In this document: one piece after another, positions 1 to 9,578 of the stretch | How the letters are laid out: the number at the start of each line of letters is the position of its first letter | Numbering within the stretch: position 1 is the first letter of the stretch | Assembly (NCBI GenBank): GCA_013289165.1 | Contig: JABDAL010000012.1 | Location: forward strand, 1 to 48,883 | DNA length: 48,883 nt | Reading direction: 5' to 3' | From: Bacteroidota bacterium | GTDB taxonomy: Bacteria > Bacteroidota > Bacteroidia > JABEUT01 | Made by a program: the position numbers and the translations under genes | Notes under the pieces: generated by a model | Databases searched by the model: none | Told to the model about the DNA's origin: nothing | What the model saw: the letters and a program-made list of their open reading frames with translations, nothing else

Positions 1-158
1 TAAAATGTTTGAGAATAGCCGTATTAGTTGACCGTAACCATACCTTGTTTCCAATTAAAGCTGATTATATAGGTTTATCTGTTGCTACTACCTTGCAGGA
101 ACATATCCAGGTAAGCATGCAAACAAAAGGAAAGGAATCGGTAATACTGAAGGATTAG
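1..158 (+). CDS. pyrR: PyrR-like bifunctional pyrimidine operon regulator/uracil phosphoribosyltransferase, C-terminal part (5' end outside window)
   Basis: Frame starting at nt 3 reads KCLRIAVLVDRNHTLFPIKADYIGLSVATTLQEHIQVSMQTKGKESVILKD*, matching the PyrR C-terminal pattern (AVLVDRxHxxxPIxxDYxGxxVxT); absent from the ORF track because it is partial. Confidence 0.8.
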   Translation, partial: KCLRIAVLVDRNHTLFPIKADYIGLSVATTLQEHIQVSMQTKGKESVILKD

Positions 159-166
159 TTTGTTTT

Positions 167-1297
167 ATGCAGTTGGTAGAAGTAAAAGATAAAAAGACAA
201 TAAACGATTTTCATCAGCTCCCTTTTAAAATTTATAAAGGAGATGCTAATTGGATACCTCATTTAAAGCAGGAAGTAGAGACCGTATTTAATAAAAAAAC
301 AAACTCCTACTTTTCGTATGGTGAAGCAATACGATGGGTATTATATAACAATAAAAATGAGCCTATAGGAAGAGTTGCAGCTTTTATTAATAAAAGAACG
401 GCTTTTACCTTTGAACAACCTACGGGAGGCATGGGTTTTTTTGAATGTATAGATGACCGGACTGCAGCATTTCTGATGTTCGATGCCTGCAAAAAATGGC
501 TTGCGGAGAGAGATATGAAGGCTATGGATGGCCCTATCAATTTTGGGGAGAAGGACCGTTATTGGGGCTTGCTTTCAGAAGGTGCGGATAAGCCCGCCAT
601 TTACGCTATGAACCATAATCCCGATTACTATAACCGGTTTTTTGAAGAATATGGTTTCATCAAACTGTATGAGCAAATAATTTACTACCGCAGTGCAATT
701 GATCCACCACATCCACGCCTCAATGCAGTGGCAGAAAGGGTAACAAGAAATAAAGAATATCGTTTTGAGCGATTTCGTAAAAGTGAGGGAGCTAAATATG
801 CCGAAGATTTCCGCACCATCTATAACAAAGCCTGGAAAGCCGAGAGAAGCGATTTTGAAGAAGTGACGAGTGCCCGTGCCCAGAAAATAATGAAGAAAAT
901 GCGGCCAATTATTGATGAAGATACTTGTTGGTATGTTTATCATAATAACGAGCCGGTGGGCGTATATATTTCTATTCCGGAATTAAATGAGGTGTTTAAA
1001 TATGTTCATGGAAACCTGGGCATATTCGGAAAGCTTAAATTCCTGTGGTATATGAAAACAAAGCCTCCACGTACTACTATGGGTATTGTTTTTGGCATTG
1101 TGCCCGAATATCAGGGCAAGGGTTTGGAAGCCGGATTATTTACCGAACTAGGTAGAGTAATTCAGCCAAAGAAAACGTACGATCATATTTTAGTAAACTG
1201 GATAGGCGATTTTAATGATAAAATGATTCATCTTTTGGTTGCACTTTTGCAAGTTGTACCTTATAAAAAATTTATCACCTACCGAAAGATATTCTAA
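167..1297 (+). CDS. GNAT-superfamily-like protein, function unknown
   Basis: 376 aa ORF, ATG start; C-terminal 'GIVPEYQGKGLEAGLFTELGRVIQ' resembles the GNAT acetyl-CoA-binding motif. Confidence 0.6.
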   Translation: MQLVEVKDKKTINDFHQLPFKIYKGDANWIPHLKQEVETVFNKKTNSYFSYGEAIRWVLYNNKNEPIGRVAAFINKRTAFTFEQPTGGMGFFECIDDRTAAFLMFDACKKWLAERDMKAMDGPINFGEKDRYWGLLSEGADKPAIYAMNHNPDYYNRFFEEYGFIKLYEQIIYYRSAIDPPHPRLNAVAERVTRNKEYRFERFRKSEGAKYAEDFRTIYNKAWKAERSDFEEVTSARAQKIMKKMRPIIDEDTCWYVYHNNEPVGVYISIPELNEVFKYVHGNLGIFGKLKFLWYMKTKPPRTTMGIVFGIVPEYQGKGLEAGLFTELGRVIQPKKTYDHILVNWIGDFNDKMIHLLVALLQVVPYKKFITYRKIF

Positions 1298-1306
1298 CTA
1301 TAATAC

Positions 1307-3925
1307 ATGAACGAGATTTCAAAAATATACGAGCCTCAAAAGTGTGAAGAGAAGTGGTATTCCTATTGGCTGGAAAAGGGTTATTTTCATTCTGAGCCGG
1401 ATGAGCGCGAGCCATACACTATGGTTATTCCTCCGCCTAATGTAACTGGTATGCTTCACATGGGCCATGTGTTGAATAACACTATACAGGATGTGCTTGT
1501 ACGCAGGGCAAGGATGAAAGGTAAAAATACCTGCTGGGTTCCGGGCACAGACCATGCATCTATTGCGACCGAAGCAAAGGTAGTGGGAATGTTGAAAGAA
1601 AAGGGTATTAAGAAAAGTGATTTAACCCGCGAGGAGTTTCTTAAATATGCCTGGGAATGGAAAGAAAAATATGGAGGAATAATAGTAGAGCAAGTAAAAA
1701 AATTAGGGTGTTCGTGCGACTGGGACAGGCTACGTTTCACTATGGAGAAGGATTTGAACGATGCCGTAATTCATGTGTTTGTAGACTTATATAAAAAAGG
1801 ATGTATATACCGGGGCGTACGGATGATAAACTGGGACCCGAAAGGGCTTACTGCCGTTTCGGATGAAGAGGTTAACTATAAAGAGGTGGATTCAAAATTA
1901 TATTATGTAAAATATAAAGTTGAAAACACTGCCGATGAATGGATAACCATTGCCACTACCCGTCCTGAAACCATACTGGGCGATACGGCAGTTTGTGTTC
2001 ATCCCAATGATGCACGCTACAAGAATCTAGTTGGGAAACATGCTATCATTCCTATAGTAAATCGTTCTGTGCCTATTATTGCGGATGAATATATAACTAT
2101 GGAGTTTGGCACTGGCGCGCTCAAAGTAACTCCTGCCCACGACATCAATGACTATAATCTTGGATTAAAACACAATCTTCCCATTATAGATACTATTAAT
2201 CCGGATGGAACAATGAGTAAGGAAGCCGGATTTTATATAGGTGAGGATCGTTTTGTAGTGAGAGAAAAAATTGCAAAGGACCTTGCTGCAATGGGGCAGG
2301 TAGTAAAGGTTGAAAATATCCACAACAAAGTCGGTTTTTCAGAACGTACGGATGCTGTAATTGAGCCAAAGCTATCACTGCAGTGGTTCTTAAAAATGGA
2401 TAAGCTTTCCAGGCCAGCATTAGAAAATGTGCTTAACGGGACCATAAAACTTATTCCCGATAAGTTTTTAAATACCTACCGCCATTGGATGGAGAACGTT
2501 CATGACTGGTGTATATCACGACAACTTTGGTGGGGACAACAAATACCTGCATGGTATTGCAAGGATGCGAAGAAGCCCGAATGCCGCGAAACTATAGTTT
2601 CAGAAATGGCTCCAACCAGCTGCCCTCATTGTGGTTCTAAAAATCTGGTGCAGGATGAAGATGTTTTAGATACATGGTTCTCATCCTGGTTATGGCCTAT
2701 AAGTGTTTTTGATGGTTTTAAATATCCCAATAATAAAGACATAAGTTATTACTATCCTACCAACGATTTAGTAACTGCCCCTGAAATACTTTTCTTTTGG
2801 GTAGCACGGATGATTATTGCGGGATATGAATACATGGGTAGGGAACCATTCACGAACGTATACCTAACAGGTATTGTGCGCGATAAAATAGGCAGGAAAA
2901 TGAGCAAGTCGCTGGGCAATTCCCCTGACCCGATTGACCTTTTTGCCCAATATGGTGCTGATGGAGTTCGGGTGGGAATTTTGCTTTGCTCACCTGCCGG
3001 AAATGACTTAACTTTTGATGAATCACTGTGTGAACAAGGAAGAAATTTTGCCAATAAACTATGGAATTCATTCCGGCTTATAAGTACATGGAATCCTGCG
3101 GAAATTAAACCCACTGAAGATGCTTTGCAAAATATAGTTTGGTTTAAAAATAAATTGGACGAAGAGATAGAAATCATTGAACAGGATTTTTCATCCTACC
3201 GTATTTCAGAAGCATTTATGGCAACCTATAAATTAATATGGGATGATTTTTGCTCGGATTACCTGGAAAGAATTAAGATCTCTTGCAGGGATGGAGTGCC
3301 TCAACAAATTTATGATGTTACTGTTAGTTATCTCGAAGCACTTTTAAAATTGACTCATCCGTTTATGCCTTTCATTACAGAAGAAATATGGGATAATATA
3401 AAAGCGAGAACCGATAAAGAAAGGATCATTATTGCTTCTTACCCCGTAGCTGAAATACATGATAAAATTCTATTGGGTCATTTTGAAGACATACGAAAAT
3501 CATTTGTAAGAAATGGTCGCAGCTTGCACCAACAAATAAATGTGCCACTTAAGAACAGGCTCATTTTAGTGTCTCCCAATCCTTCTGCCGTTGGGTTGGC
3601 AAGTTCAGATTTGGAATTGGCCGGTGTGGAATACAATCCCAATTTTAAAAATACAACAACTGATAAACTAAGCTTTGTATTGAAAGATTTTGAATTTTCG
3701 TTTTATCTCCCTGAAGGTGTGGTTTTAAATAAAGATGAGGAAAAGGAAAAATTAAAAAAGGAGTTAGAATATTATCAAGGTTTTCTAAAATCAGTTGAAA
3801 CTAAGCTTGCTAACCAGAAGTTTGTCAATAATGCAAAGCCGGAGATAATTCAGAATGAAAGAAACAAAAAGGCTGATGCAGAATCAAAAATCGCCGCTTT
3901 GCAAAAACAATTGGGAAGTTTCTAA
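1307..3925 (+). CDS. valS: Valine--tRNA ligase
   Basis: 872 aa; class I HIGH-type motif PPPNVTGMLHMGHVLNNT, GRKMSKSLGNSPDP (KMSKS), editing-domain TTRPETILGDTAVCVHP, C-terminal coiled-coil arm. Confidence 0.97.
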   Translation: MNEISKIYEPQKCEEKWYSYWLEKGYFHSEPDEREPYTMVIPPPNVTGMLHMGHVLNNTIQDVLVRRARMKGKNTCWVPGTDHASIATEAKVVGMLKEKGIKKSDLTREEFLKYAWEWKEKYGGIIVEQVKKLGCSCDWDRLRFTMEKDLNDAVIHVFVDLYKKGCIYRGVRMINWDPKGLTAVSDEEVNYKEVDSKLYYVKYKVENTADEWITIATTRPETILGDTAVCVHPNDARYKNLVGKHAIIPIVNRSVPIIADEYITMEFGTGALKVTPAHDINDYNLGLKHNLPIIDTINPDGTMSKEAGFYIGEDRFVVREKIAKDLAAMGQVVKVENIHNKVGFSERTDAVIEPKLSLQWFLKMDKLSRPALENVLNGTIKLIPDKFLNTYRHWMENVHDWCISRQLWWGQQIPAWYCKDAKKPECRETIVSEMAPTSCPHCGSKNLVQDEDVLDTWFSSWLWPISVFDGFKYPNNKDISYYYPTNDLVTAPEILFFWVARMIIAGYEYMGREPFTNVYLTGIVRDKIGRKMSKSLGNSPDPIDLFAQYGADGVRVGILLCSPAGNDLTFDESLCEQGRNFANKLWNSFRLISTWNPAEIKPTEDALQNIVWFKNKLDEEIEIIEQDFSSYRISEAFMATYKLIWDDFCSDYLERIKISCRDGVPQQIYDVTVSYLEALLKLTHPFMPFITEEIWDNIKARTDKERIIIASYPVAEIHDKILLGHFEDIRKSFVRNGRSLHQQINVPLKNRLILVSPNPSAVGLASSDLELAGVEYNPNFKNTTTDKLSFVLKDFEFSFYLPEGVVLNKDEEKEKLKKELEYYQGFLKSVETKLANQKFVNNAKPEIIQNERNKKADAESKIAALQKQLGSF

Positions 3926-3929
3926 TAGA

Positions 3930-6900
3930 TTATTTAGAACTGCTGGTGGTTTGACTGGCCTTTGGTTTCCCGCCAAAAATTTTGTGCCATATTTCAGTCC
4001 ATGAATTGAAGCTTTCCTTATAGGAAAGTCCTGCACCTTGTGTGTAGGGAGCATTCAGAGCATTGAGTGTAGTATTGTCATTAGCTTTATTAAAAACTTT
4101 TAACTGTAATTTGCCGCTTTTGTTTAATCTGTATTCAGCATCAAGTTCCCCAATAAGGTTAGTGTTTGTGTTAGTAGTTTGTGTATTTGAAGGTATTCCG
4201 CTTGTTGTGCCAACATCGGTTGTAACATTAAGCCTTCCATTAAAAAGAGCTGTTGACAGGGCCACTTTATATTCGGCAGGTGTAATTCCGGTGCTGGGAT
4301 TGTAATCCACGGCAATATTAAAAGACTTGTTAAGATTGTTAAATAGATTTGTTAATTGGCTGGAAAGTATGGCTGCTGAATTGGCACTTCCTATCTGTCC
4401 CCCTCCAATCGCACTTCCCAAACCCGACCCTGCAGAAACTGACATAAAGTTGTTTATAATAAGCAGCGTAAATACTTGGGTTGTCAATTCGCCGGGATCA
4501 CTTAAATAGCTTTCCACAACCTGCTTTGTATCATTATCAGAATTCGGAAGATCTATTTTAAAACTAATATCAGGCGAGGTTAATTTTCCAGAAAGGTCAA
4601 GGTCACAATCAACAGGAACCCGCTTGTTATAAACACCCGTAATATCGTATGGGAAGAAGGCCTCTAAAGATGCCCGTGTTTCATATTGGGTAGTTAGATT
4701 AATGTCTGCATTATATGGGTCTCCATTCCAAGCTATTGTTCCGCCCGGCTGCAGAATAAATTTTTTATTGATAATGTTTTGCAATACAAAATTGTAACTT
4801 CCTCCGGTAACCACATACTTGCCATCCATATAGATGTCTCCAATATTGTCCATAGAAAATTGTATTGTTCCCGAACCTTTTCCTGAAAGCACTTCCCCTT
4901 TGTTGGAGAATAAAATGTTGGCTGTAGCATCAGGTGTAACATGAACGATAAAATATAATTGCAAGCCACTAAGGTTAACCTTGTAGCCCGGTGTCTTTTG
5001 TTTGCTTTTTCCCTTACTGGTGAATTGAATGTAGTCAACCTGGTCAATCTCTGAAGTGCCTTCTAAAGGAATATTGAACACTGTATTTTTATCAGTAGTT
5101 ATATTGGCATCAATGTGAAGGGCATCTAAAAGCCCATAAATCCTCAGATTTCCGGTTACGTATGCCTTTCCGAAATAGGAACTATTTTGCATTTCATTCG
5201 TATTAAGGCATAAAAATTTATTTGCATCTAAATAAAAGTCCATATGCAAATCCTTAAAATTATGATGTGTGAAAGTACCTGTATACTTTGCTGTATCCCC
5301 CTTTTCATCCAGCAAAACAGATGGCAGAATTTGGAATGTATCGGGGAGGATTTTAATATTTATTCCGGGGGAATGACAGGATATATTCAAATAATCAAAT
5401 TTCATTTTTGTTAAAGCTGCTGTAACGTTCCCGTAGATGAGTGGTTTGGCAGGAGTGCCTGATATGTGAACTTGGCCCATCAGAGAACCATCAAGAACTG
5501 AACAGACATCTTTGAGGTAAGGCTGGAATAATGCGCTCGGAAAATTTACCAGGTAAGCATCTATGTTTAAATTGTTGGTGCTTAATCCAGGCGTGTATTT
5601 TCCTGTAATCGAAAGTACCGGTGTACCATGATATAAATAGTGGCCATCTAATGAAATAGATTGCGAAGTGGTATCCCAACTACTGTTTATAGTTCCGCTA
5701 CCCAGGTATTCTTTGTTAAAGACAAGCCCTGAAAAGGAAAGAGCGCTCGTAAAAAATGGACGTCCAAACAAGTTGGAGATGGAGGCTGTACCATTGATCT
5801 CGCCTTCCAATTGTGAACTTCCAAGATTCAGGCTGGCAAGGTTTATATCATGCAGGGCAATATCGAGTTTGTCTACGTACTTGCTTCCTGCTATCCCTTG
5901 CAGGGAGATGGAGGAGTGTTTACTATTAGAAATAATAAATGATTTTACTTCCCACCGGGAAGAATCGTAAACAATAAGGTTTTCATCATTTATTTTCCAT
6001 GCGGAATCAACAATACTTATCACCGGGTGCAAGAACTTAAACACGATTTTAGATTTATCAGGAAATCCCACATATCCGGGTATACTGGCATAGTTGGCAG
6101 AATCATTACTCCATTTGATGGCATAATGTATAGTGTCTTTAGCTATGTTTCCATTCAGAGTAAAAGCCGCCGTGTAGAGACTATCGCTAACATATAAAGT
6201 ATCGCATCGGGAAGTAAAAACTAAGGATGACTTATTGCTGGTCGCATGTATGTTCCAGTTTTTTAATTTTTTTGAAGCAATATCTATCTCGTTAGATTTT
6301 CCATCCAGGACAAAATTATCCGAGGCTTCATTATAGGAACCTTTTAATGTAGTTCCCGTAGCAATTTTTAATCCGGGAATAAACAGGTTAGTGAGTGAGG
6401 TGTTTTCATTAAATTGTAGAGCGAGAGCATAATCTTGTGGGTTTCTTTCATCTCTTGATTGTTTTTCTTTGGAAAAAACAGAAGGCAAGTATGCAGACAT
6501 AAGATTTTGCAGGCACTCTGGTGCATCTGAAAGACGAAAATGCCCGGAAAGTTCACCATTGGCATAATCAGACGTAAGGTTAATTTTATGGTAGTCTCCC
6601 CTGGCGGAAGAAGTAAGCATAAGATGGTCTATATGGTAAGCTTCTTTTCGTATGGCAAATGAGGTACTGTCAATATACAAACTTCCCTGCATATCATCCA
6701 TATTATCGCCGGTTGCATTTACCTTTATATGGCCTGAAAGCATACCATAAGCCGCACTATCCTTAATAATATGCAAGGCCGTTAAATTGGCTTTAGCAAT
6801 GTGCGATTCAAACTGAAAAACACTATTTTCGGAAGAGAGATTGATTTTCCCATTGAAATCCATAAGCAGGTGCGGGTCAATAACCTTAACATAGCCTGAA

Positions 6901-8378
6901 AAAAATCCTTTCTTTAGCTCTCCTTTTACGGCTGTATTCTGGTAGGTATATTTTCGATAGGTGATATTTTGAATAGTTCCGGAAAGGCTGGCATCTGCAT
7001 TTTCTTTTTTCAATCCAATTCCACTTATTGAAACGGAGGAAGTAACATTACCCAATCCTTCCACCTGCCAGTAATAGCCTAGGTTGAAGTTTTTTGTTTG
7101 CAGCATTCCTGTGTAGTATGCTTCATGGCTGCCTGGCAGTTCCCATAGATGCAAATTGGCCGATATATCACCAATATCGGTTGAAACAGAGCCGCCGGCT
7201 TTAAATGATCTGATAGCACCTTCGAAAAAGCCGTTAAAATGTATGGTATTTAATTTGCTTATGTTGTCCGGTAAGCGGATATGATTTTCCTTATCAAAAG
7301 GAGGAGCGGGCAAACCCTCAATTTCAGACTTTGAAGTGGTAAGATTGGTGATAGTTACTTTTATAAATGCCGAATCAAGGTTCGTAATATTATCTAACTG
7401 GGCTTCTCCTTCCAGGTTGGAGAATTTACCCCAACCTATGTTCATATTATGCGCTTTTAGGTGATTTACAGTACCCTTGTATTCCCCAGACAAGGTGAAG
7501 CAGTTGTGTACTGCTTTCAATGCATGAGCGAAATATCCAATATCGTCGAAGCAAACCTTGCTTTTGTGAAAAATAGCTTTCATATCTACTTTGTTGGTAA
7601 AGTCGCCGAAATCAGAAAATCCATTGTATTTAAAAACCAAGTCAGTGGAGATATCAGAGTTTAAGGTTTGTATTTTTAGAGCATCCAATTCCATTCCGCG
7701 AGGGCACAGGCTTACGTAACATGAAAGTTTATTTAATACGAAACCGCTTTGTTCTTTAGCTGAAAGTTTATCTATAGTCGCTCGTACCGTATCGCCCATA
7801 AATTGAATAGTATTTATAGTACCATATATTTCATGTACATGAAGATTAGAAGTGTTTATTCCATAATCATCTGTAACAGTATCGTGCTGGTTCTGCAAGC
7901 TGAAATCAAGATTATTTAAAGTGAGCTTTCCCAGCGCAAATTTCCAGGGGGAGCCTGTGCTTTTGGTAGTATCACGGGACGCAAATGCATCAATCAAAAA
8001 TTGCAGGTTAAGGCTATGCTCATTCTTATAAGTAATAAGATGTAATTTTGCTTTATCAACGGAAGTATTGCTTAAAAATACTTCATGATTTTTAAAACTT
8101 ACTTGTCCTATATCAAGTTTTAAATCATTAGCATAAAACAATGTATCGGCATGTAAGTCTTGTATGAAAACATCCCGTAATACAAGTTTTTTAAAAAATT
8201 CAAAGTCCACTTTCCCAATATGTACTTTTACATGAAATTTTCTCGAATAGTAGTTTGCCACAGTATGTGTAAGTACAGTTTGCACAAAGGGAAAATTGAG
8301 CACAAGATTGAGAAGAAGTAGTAGGGATGCTATTACTGTCAGGAATATAGATAATATTTTCCGCAGTTTTTTAATAAT
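3930..8378 (-). CDS. TamB-like (DUF490) translocation/assembly module protein; probable non-ATG start upstream of the ORF-track start
   Basis: ~1480 aa, long beta-rich AsmA/TamB-like repeats; C-terminal region 'GGSYNFVLQNIINKKFILQPGGTIAWNGDPYNADINLTTQYETRASL' typical of the TamB C-terminus. Frame stays open upstream of the GTG at 8303 and encodes a hydrophobic N-terminal anchor. Confidence 0.85.
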   Translation of the reverse strand: MIKKLRKILSIFLTVIASLLLLLNLVLNFPFVQTVLTHTVANYYSRKFHVKVHIGKVDFEFFKKLVLRDVFIQDLHADTLFYANDLKLDIGQVSFKNHEVFLSNTSVDKAKLHLITYKNEHSLNLQFLIDAFASRDTTKSTGSPWKFALGKLTLNNLDFSLQNQHDTVTDDYGINTSNLHVHEIYGTINTIQFMGDTVRATIDKLSAKEQSGFVLNKLSCYVSLCPRGMELDALKIQTLNSDISTDLVFKYNGFSDFGDFTNKVDMKAIFHKSKVCFDDIGYFAHALKAVHNCFTLSGEYKGTVNHLKAHNMNIGWGKFSNLEGEAQLDNITNLDSAFIKVTITNLTTSKSEIEGLPAPPFDKENHIRLPDNISKLNTIHFNGFFEGAIRSFKAGGSVSTDIGDISANLHLWELPGSHEAYYTGMLQTKNFNLGYYWQVEGLGNVTSSVSISGIGLKKENADASLSGTIQNITYRKYTYQNTAVKGELKKGFFSGYVKVIDPHLLMDFNGKINLSSENSVFQFESHIAKANLTALHIIKDSAAYGMLSGHIKVNATGDNMDDMQGSLYIDSTSFAIRKEAYHIDHLMLTSSARGDYHKINLTSDYANGELSGHFRLSDAPECLQNLMSAYLPSVFSKEKQSRDERNPQDYALALQFNENTSLTNLFIPGLKIATGTTLKGSYNEASDNFVLDGKSNEIDIASKKLKNWNIHATSNKSSLVFTSRCDTLYVSDSLYTAAFTLNGNIAKDTIHYAIKWSNDSANYASIPGYVGFPDKSKIVFKFLHPVISIVDSAWKINDENLIVYDSSRWEVKSFIISNSKHSSISLQGIAGSKYVDKLDIALHDINLASLNLGSSQLEGEINGTASISNLFGRPFFTSALSFSGLVFNKEYLGSGTINSSWDTTSQSISLDGHYLYHGTPVLSITGKYTPGLSTNNLNIDAYLVNFPSALFQPYLKDVCSVLDGSLMGQVHISGTPAKPLIYGNVTAALTKMKFDYLNISCHSPGINIKILPDTFQILPSVLLDEKGDTAKYTGTFTHHNFKDLHMDFYLDANKFLCLNTNEMQNSSYFGKAYVTGNLRIYGLLDALHIDANITTDKNTVFNIPLEGTSEIDQVDYIQFTSKGKSKQKTPGYKVNLSGLQLYFIVHVTPDATANILFSNKGEVLSGKGSGTIQFSMDNIGDIYMDGKYVVTGGSYNFVLQNIINKKFILQPGGTIAWNGDPYNADINLTTQYETRASLEAFFPYDITGVYNKRVPVDCDLDLSGKLTSPDISFKIDLPNSDNDTKQVVESYLSDPGELTTQVFTLLIINNFMSVSAGSGLGSAIGGGQIGSANSAAILSSQLTNLFNNLNKSFNIAVDYNPSTGITPAEYKVALSTALFNGRLNVTTDVGTTSGIPSNTQTTNTNTNLIGELDAEYRLNKSGKLQLKVFNKANDNTTLNALNAPYTQGAGLSYKESFNSWTEIWHKIFGGKPKASQTTSSSK

Positions 8379-8412
8379 TTCGACCTTTGATTAACTTACA
8401 AAAATAGAAATA

Positions 8413-9450
8413 ATGGATGAGCGCGAGGTGAAGATTTTAGGAATAGAGTCCTCTTGTGATGATACTTGTGCCGCTGTATTGTCAGGCAATGCCCTACTTT
8501 CAAACATAGTGGCGGGCCAACAGGTACATTACGAATATGGGGGAGTGGTGCCGGAACTGGCTTCACGGGCTCACCAGCAAAATATAGTACCCGTTGTGGA
8601 TACGGCCCTAAAAAAGGCAGGAATAGAAAAAGAAGAAATAGATGCTATTGCACTCACCAGGGGGCCCGGACTTATGGGTTCTTTACTTGTAGGTGTTTCT
8701 TTTGCTAAGTCTCTGAGCTTAGGTTTGAATAAGCCACTAATTGAGGTTAACCACATGCAGGCTCACATACTTGCTCATTTCATTCAAACTCCCGGCAAAC
8801 AATATGCCCCTCCTGCTTTTCCATTTCTGTGTCTTACTGTTTCGGGCGGGCATACCCAAATTGTGTTGGTGAAAGACTATTTCGATATGGAAGTTTTAGG
8901 CCAAACCCTTGATGATGCTGCGGGTGAGGCATTTGATAAGGCGGCAAAAATTATGAATCTTCCCTACCCCGGCGGACCGCTAGTTGATAAATTTGCAACA
9001 CAAGGAAATCCTGAGGCATTTTCTTTTCCTGTTCCTAATATTCCTGCCTTAGATTTTAGTTTTAGCGGTTTAAAAACATCTTTTCTCTATCTTGTTCGGG
9101 ATGGAAAAGCAAGCAGCCCTGATTTTGTAGAGGAACATAAAAATGACCTTTGTGCCTCATTTCAACATAGAGTCGTTTCGGTATTGATAGATAAAATTGC
9201 AAAAGCATCCCTGCAAACAGGGGTGAAAGAAATTGCTATTGCAGGTGGAGTTGCTGCTAACTCTGGCTTGCGAAAAGCGCTTGAACAGGAGGCAGCAAAG
9301 TATAGCTGGAAGACGCATATACCCCTTATGCAATATTGTACCGACAATGCTGCAATGATTGCGATTACGGGATATTATAAATTTCTTCGTAAAGAATTTG
9401 CAGAATACGATTTGATACCTAAAGCTAGGTTTGGATTTGCGAAACAGTAA
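8413..9450 (+). CDS. tsaD: tRNA N6-adenosine threonylcarbamoyltransferase TsaD
   Basis: 345 aa; ILGIESSCDDTCAAV, NHMQAHILAH, GGVAANSGLR motifs. Confidence 0.97.
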   Translation: MDEREVKILGIESSCDDTCAAVLSGNALLSNIVAGQQVHYEYGGVVPELASRAHQQNIVPVVDTALKKAGIEKEEIDAIALTRGPGLMGSLLVGVSFAKSLSLGLNKPLIEVNHMQAHILAHFIQTPGKQYAPPAFPFLCLTVSGGHTQIVLVKDYFDMEVLGQTLDDAAGEAFDKAAKIMNLPYPGGPLVDKFATQGNPEAFSFPVPNIPALDFSFSGLKTSFLYLVRDGKASSPDFVEEHKNDLCASFQHRVVSVLIDKIAKASLQTGVKEIAIAGGVAANSGLRKALEQEAAKYSWKTHIPLMQYCTDNAAMIAITGYYKFLRKEFAEYDLIPKARFGFAKQ

Positions 9451-9578
9451 GTGTATTCAATAATGTCTATATTTGTGAAGGAATAGTCAAAATATTCACT
9501 TATAGAATAACACAAATACTTCTTACCCGTTCTTTATACCCCTGAGAAAAATAGGTTTGATTTTAAAACCCTTTTTGT

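Noticed and set aside
575-943. Antisense ORFs inside long coding genes (e.g. 575..943, 2752..3177, 4733..5047, 10998..11411, 12182..12505, 21912..22307)
   Set aside because: They lie opposite well-supported genes with no recognisable domains; they are explained by codon bias of the sense strand.
3920-3935. Very tight convergent gene ends (valS/tamB, also 13193/13202 and 19314/19324)
   Set aside because: Close packing of convergent ends is common in compact bacterial genomes; no unusual structure seen.
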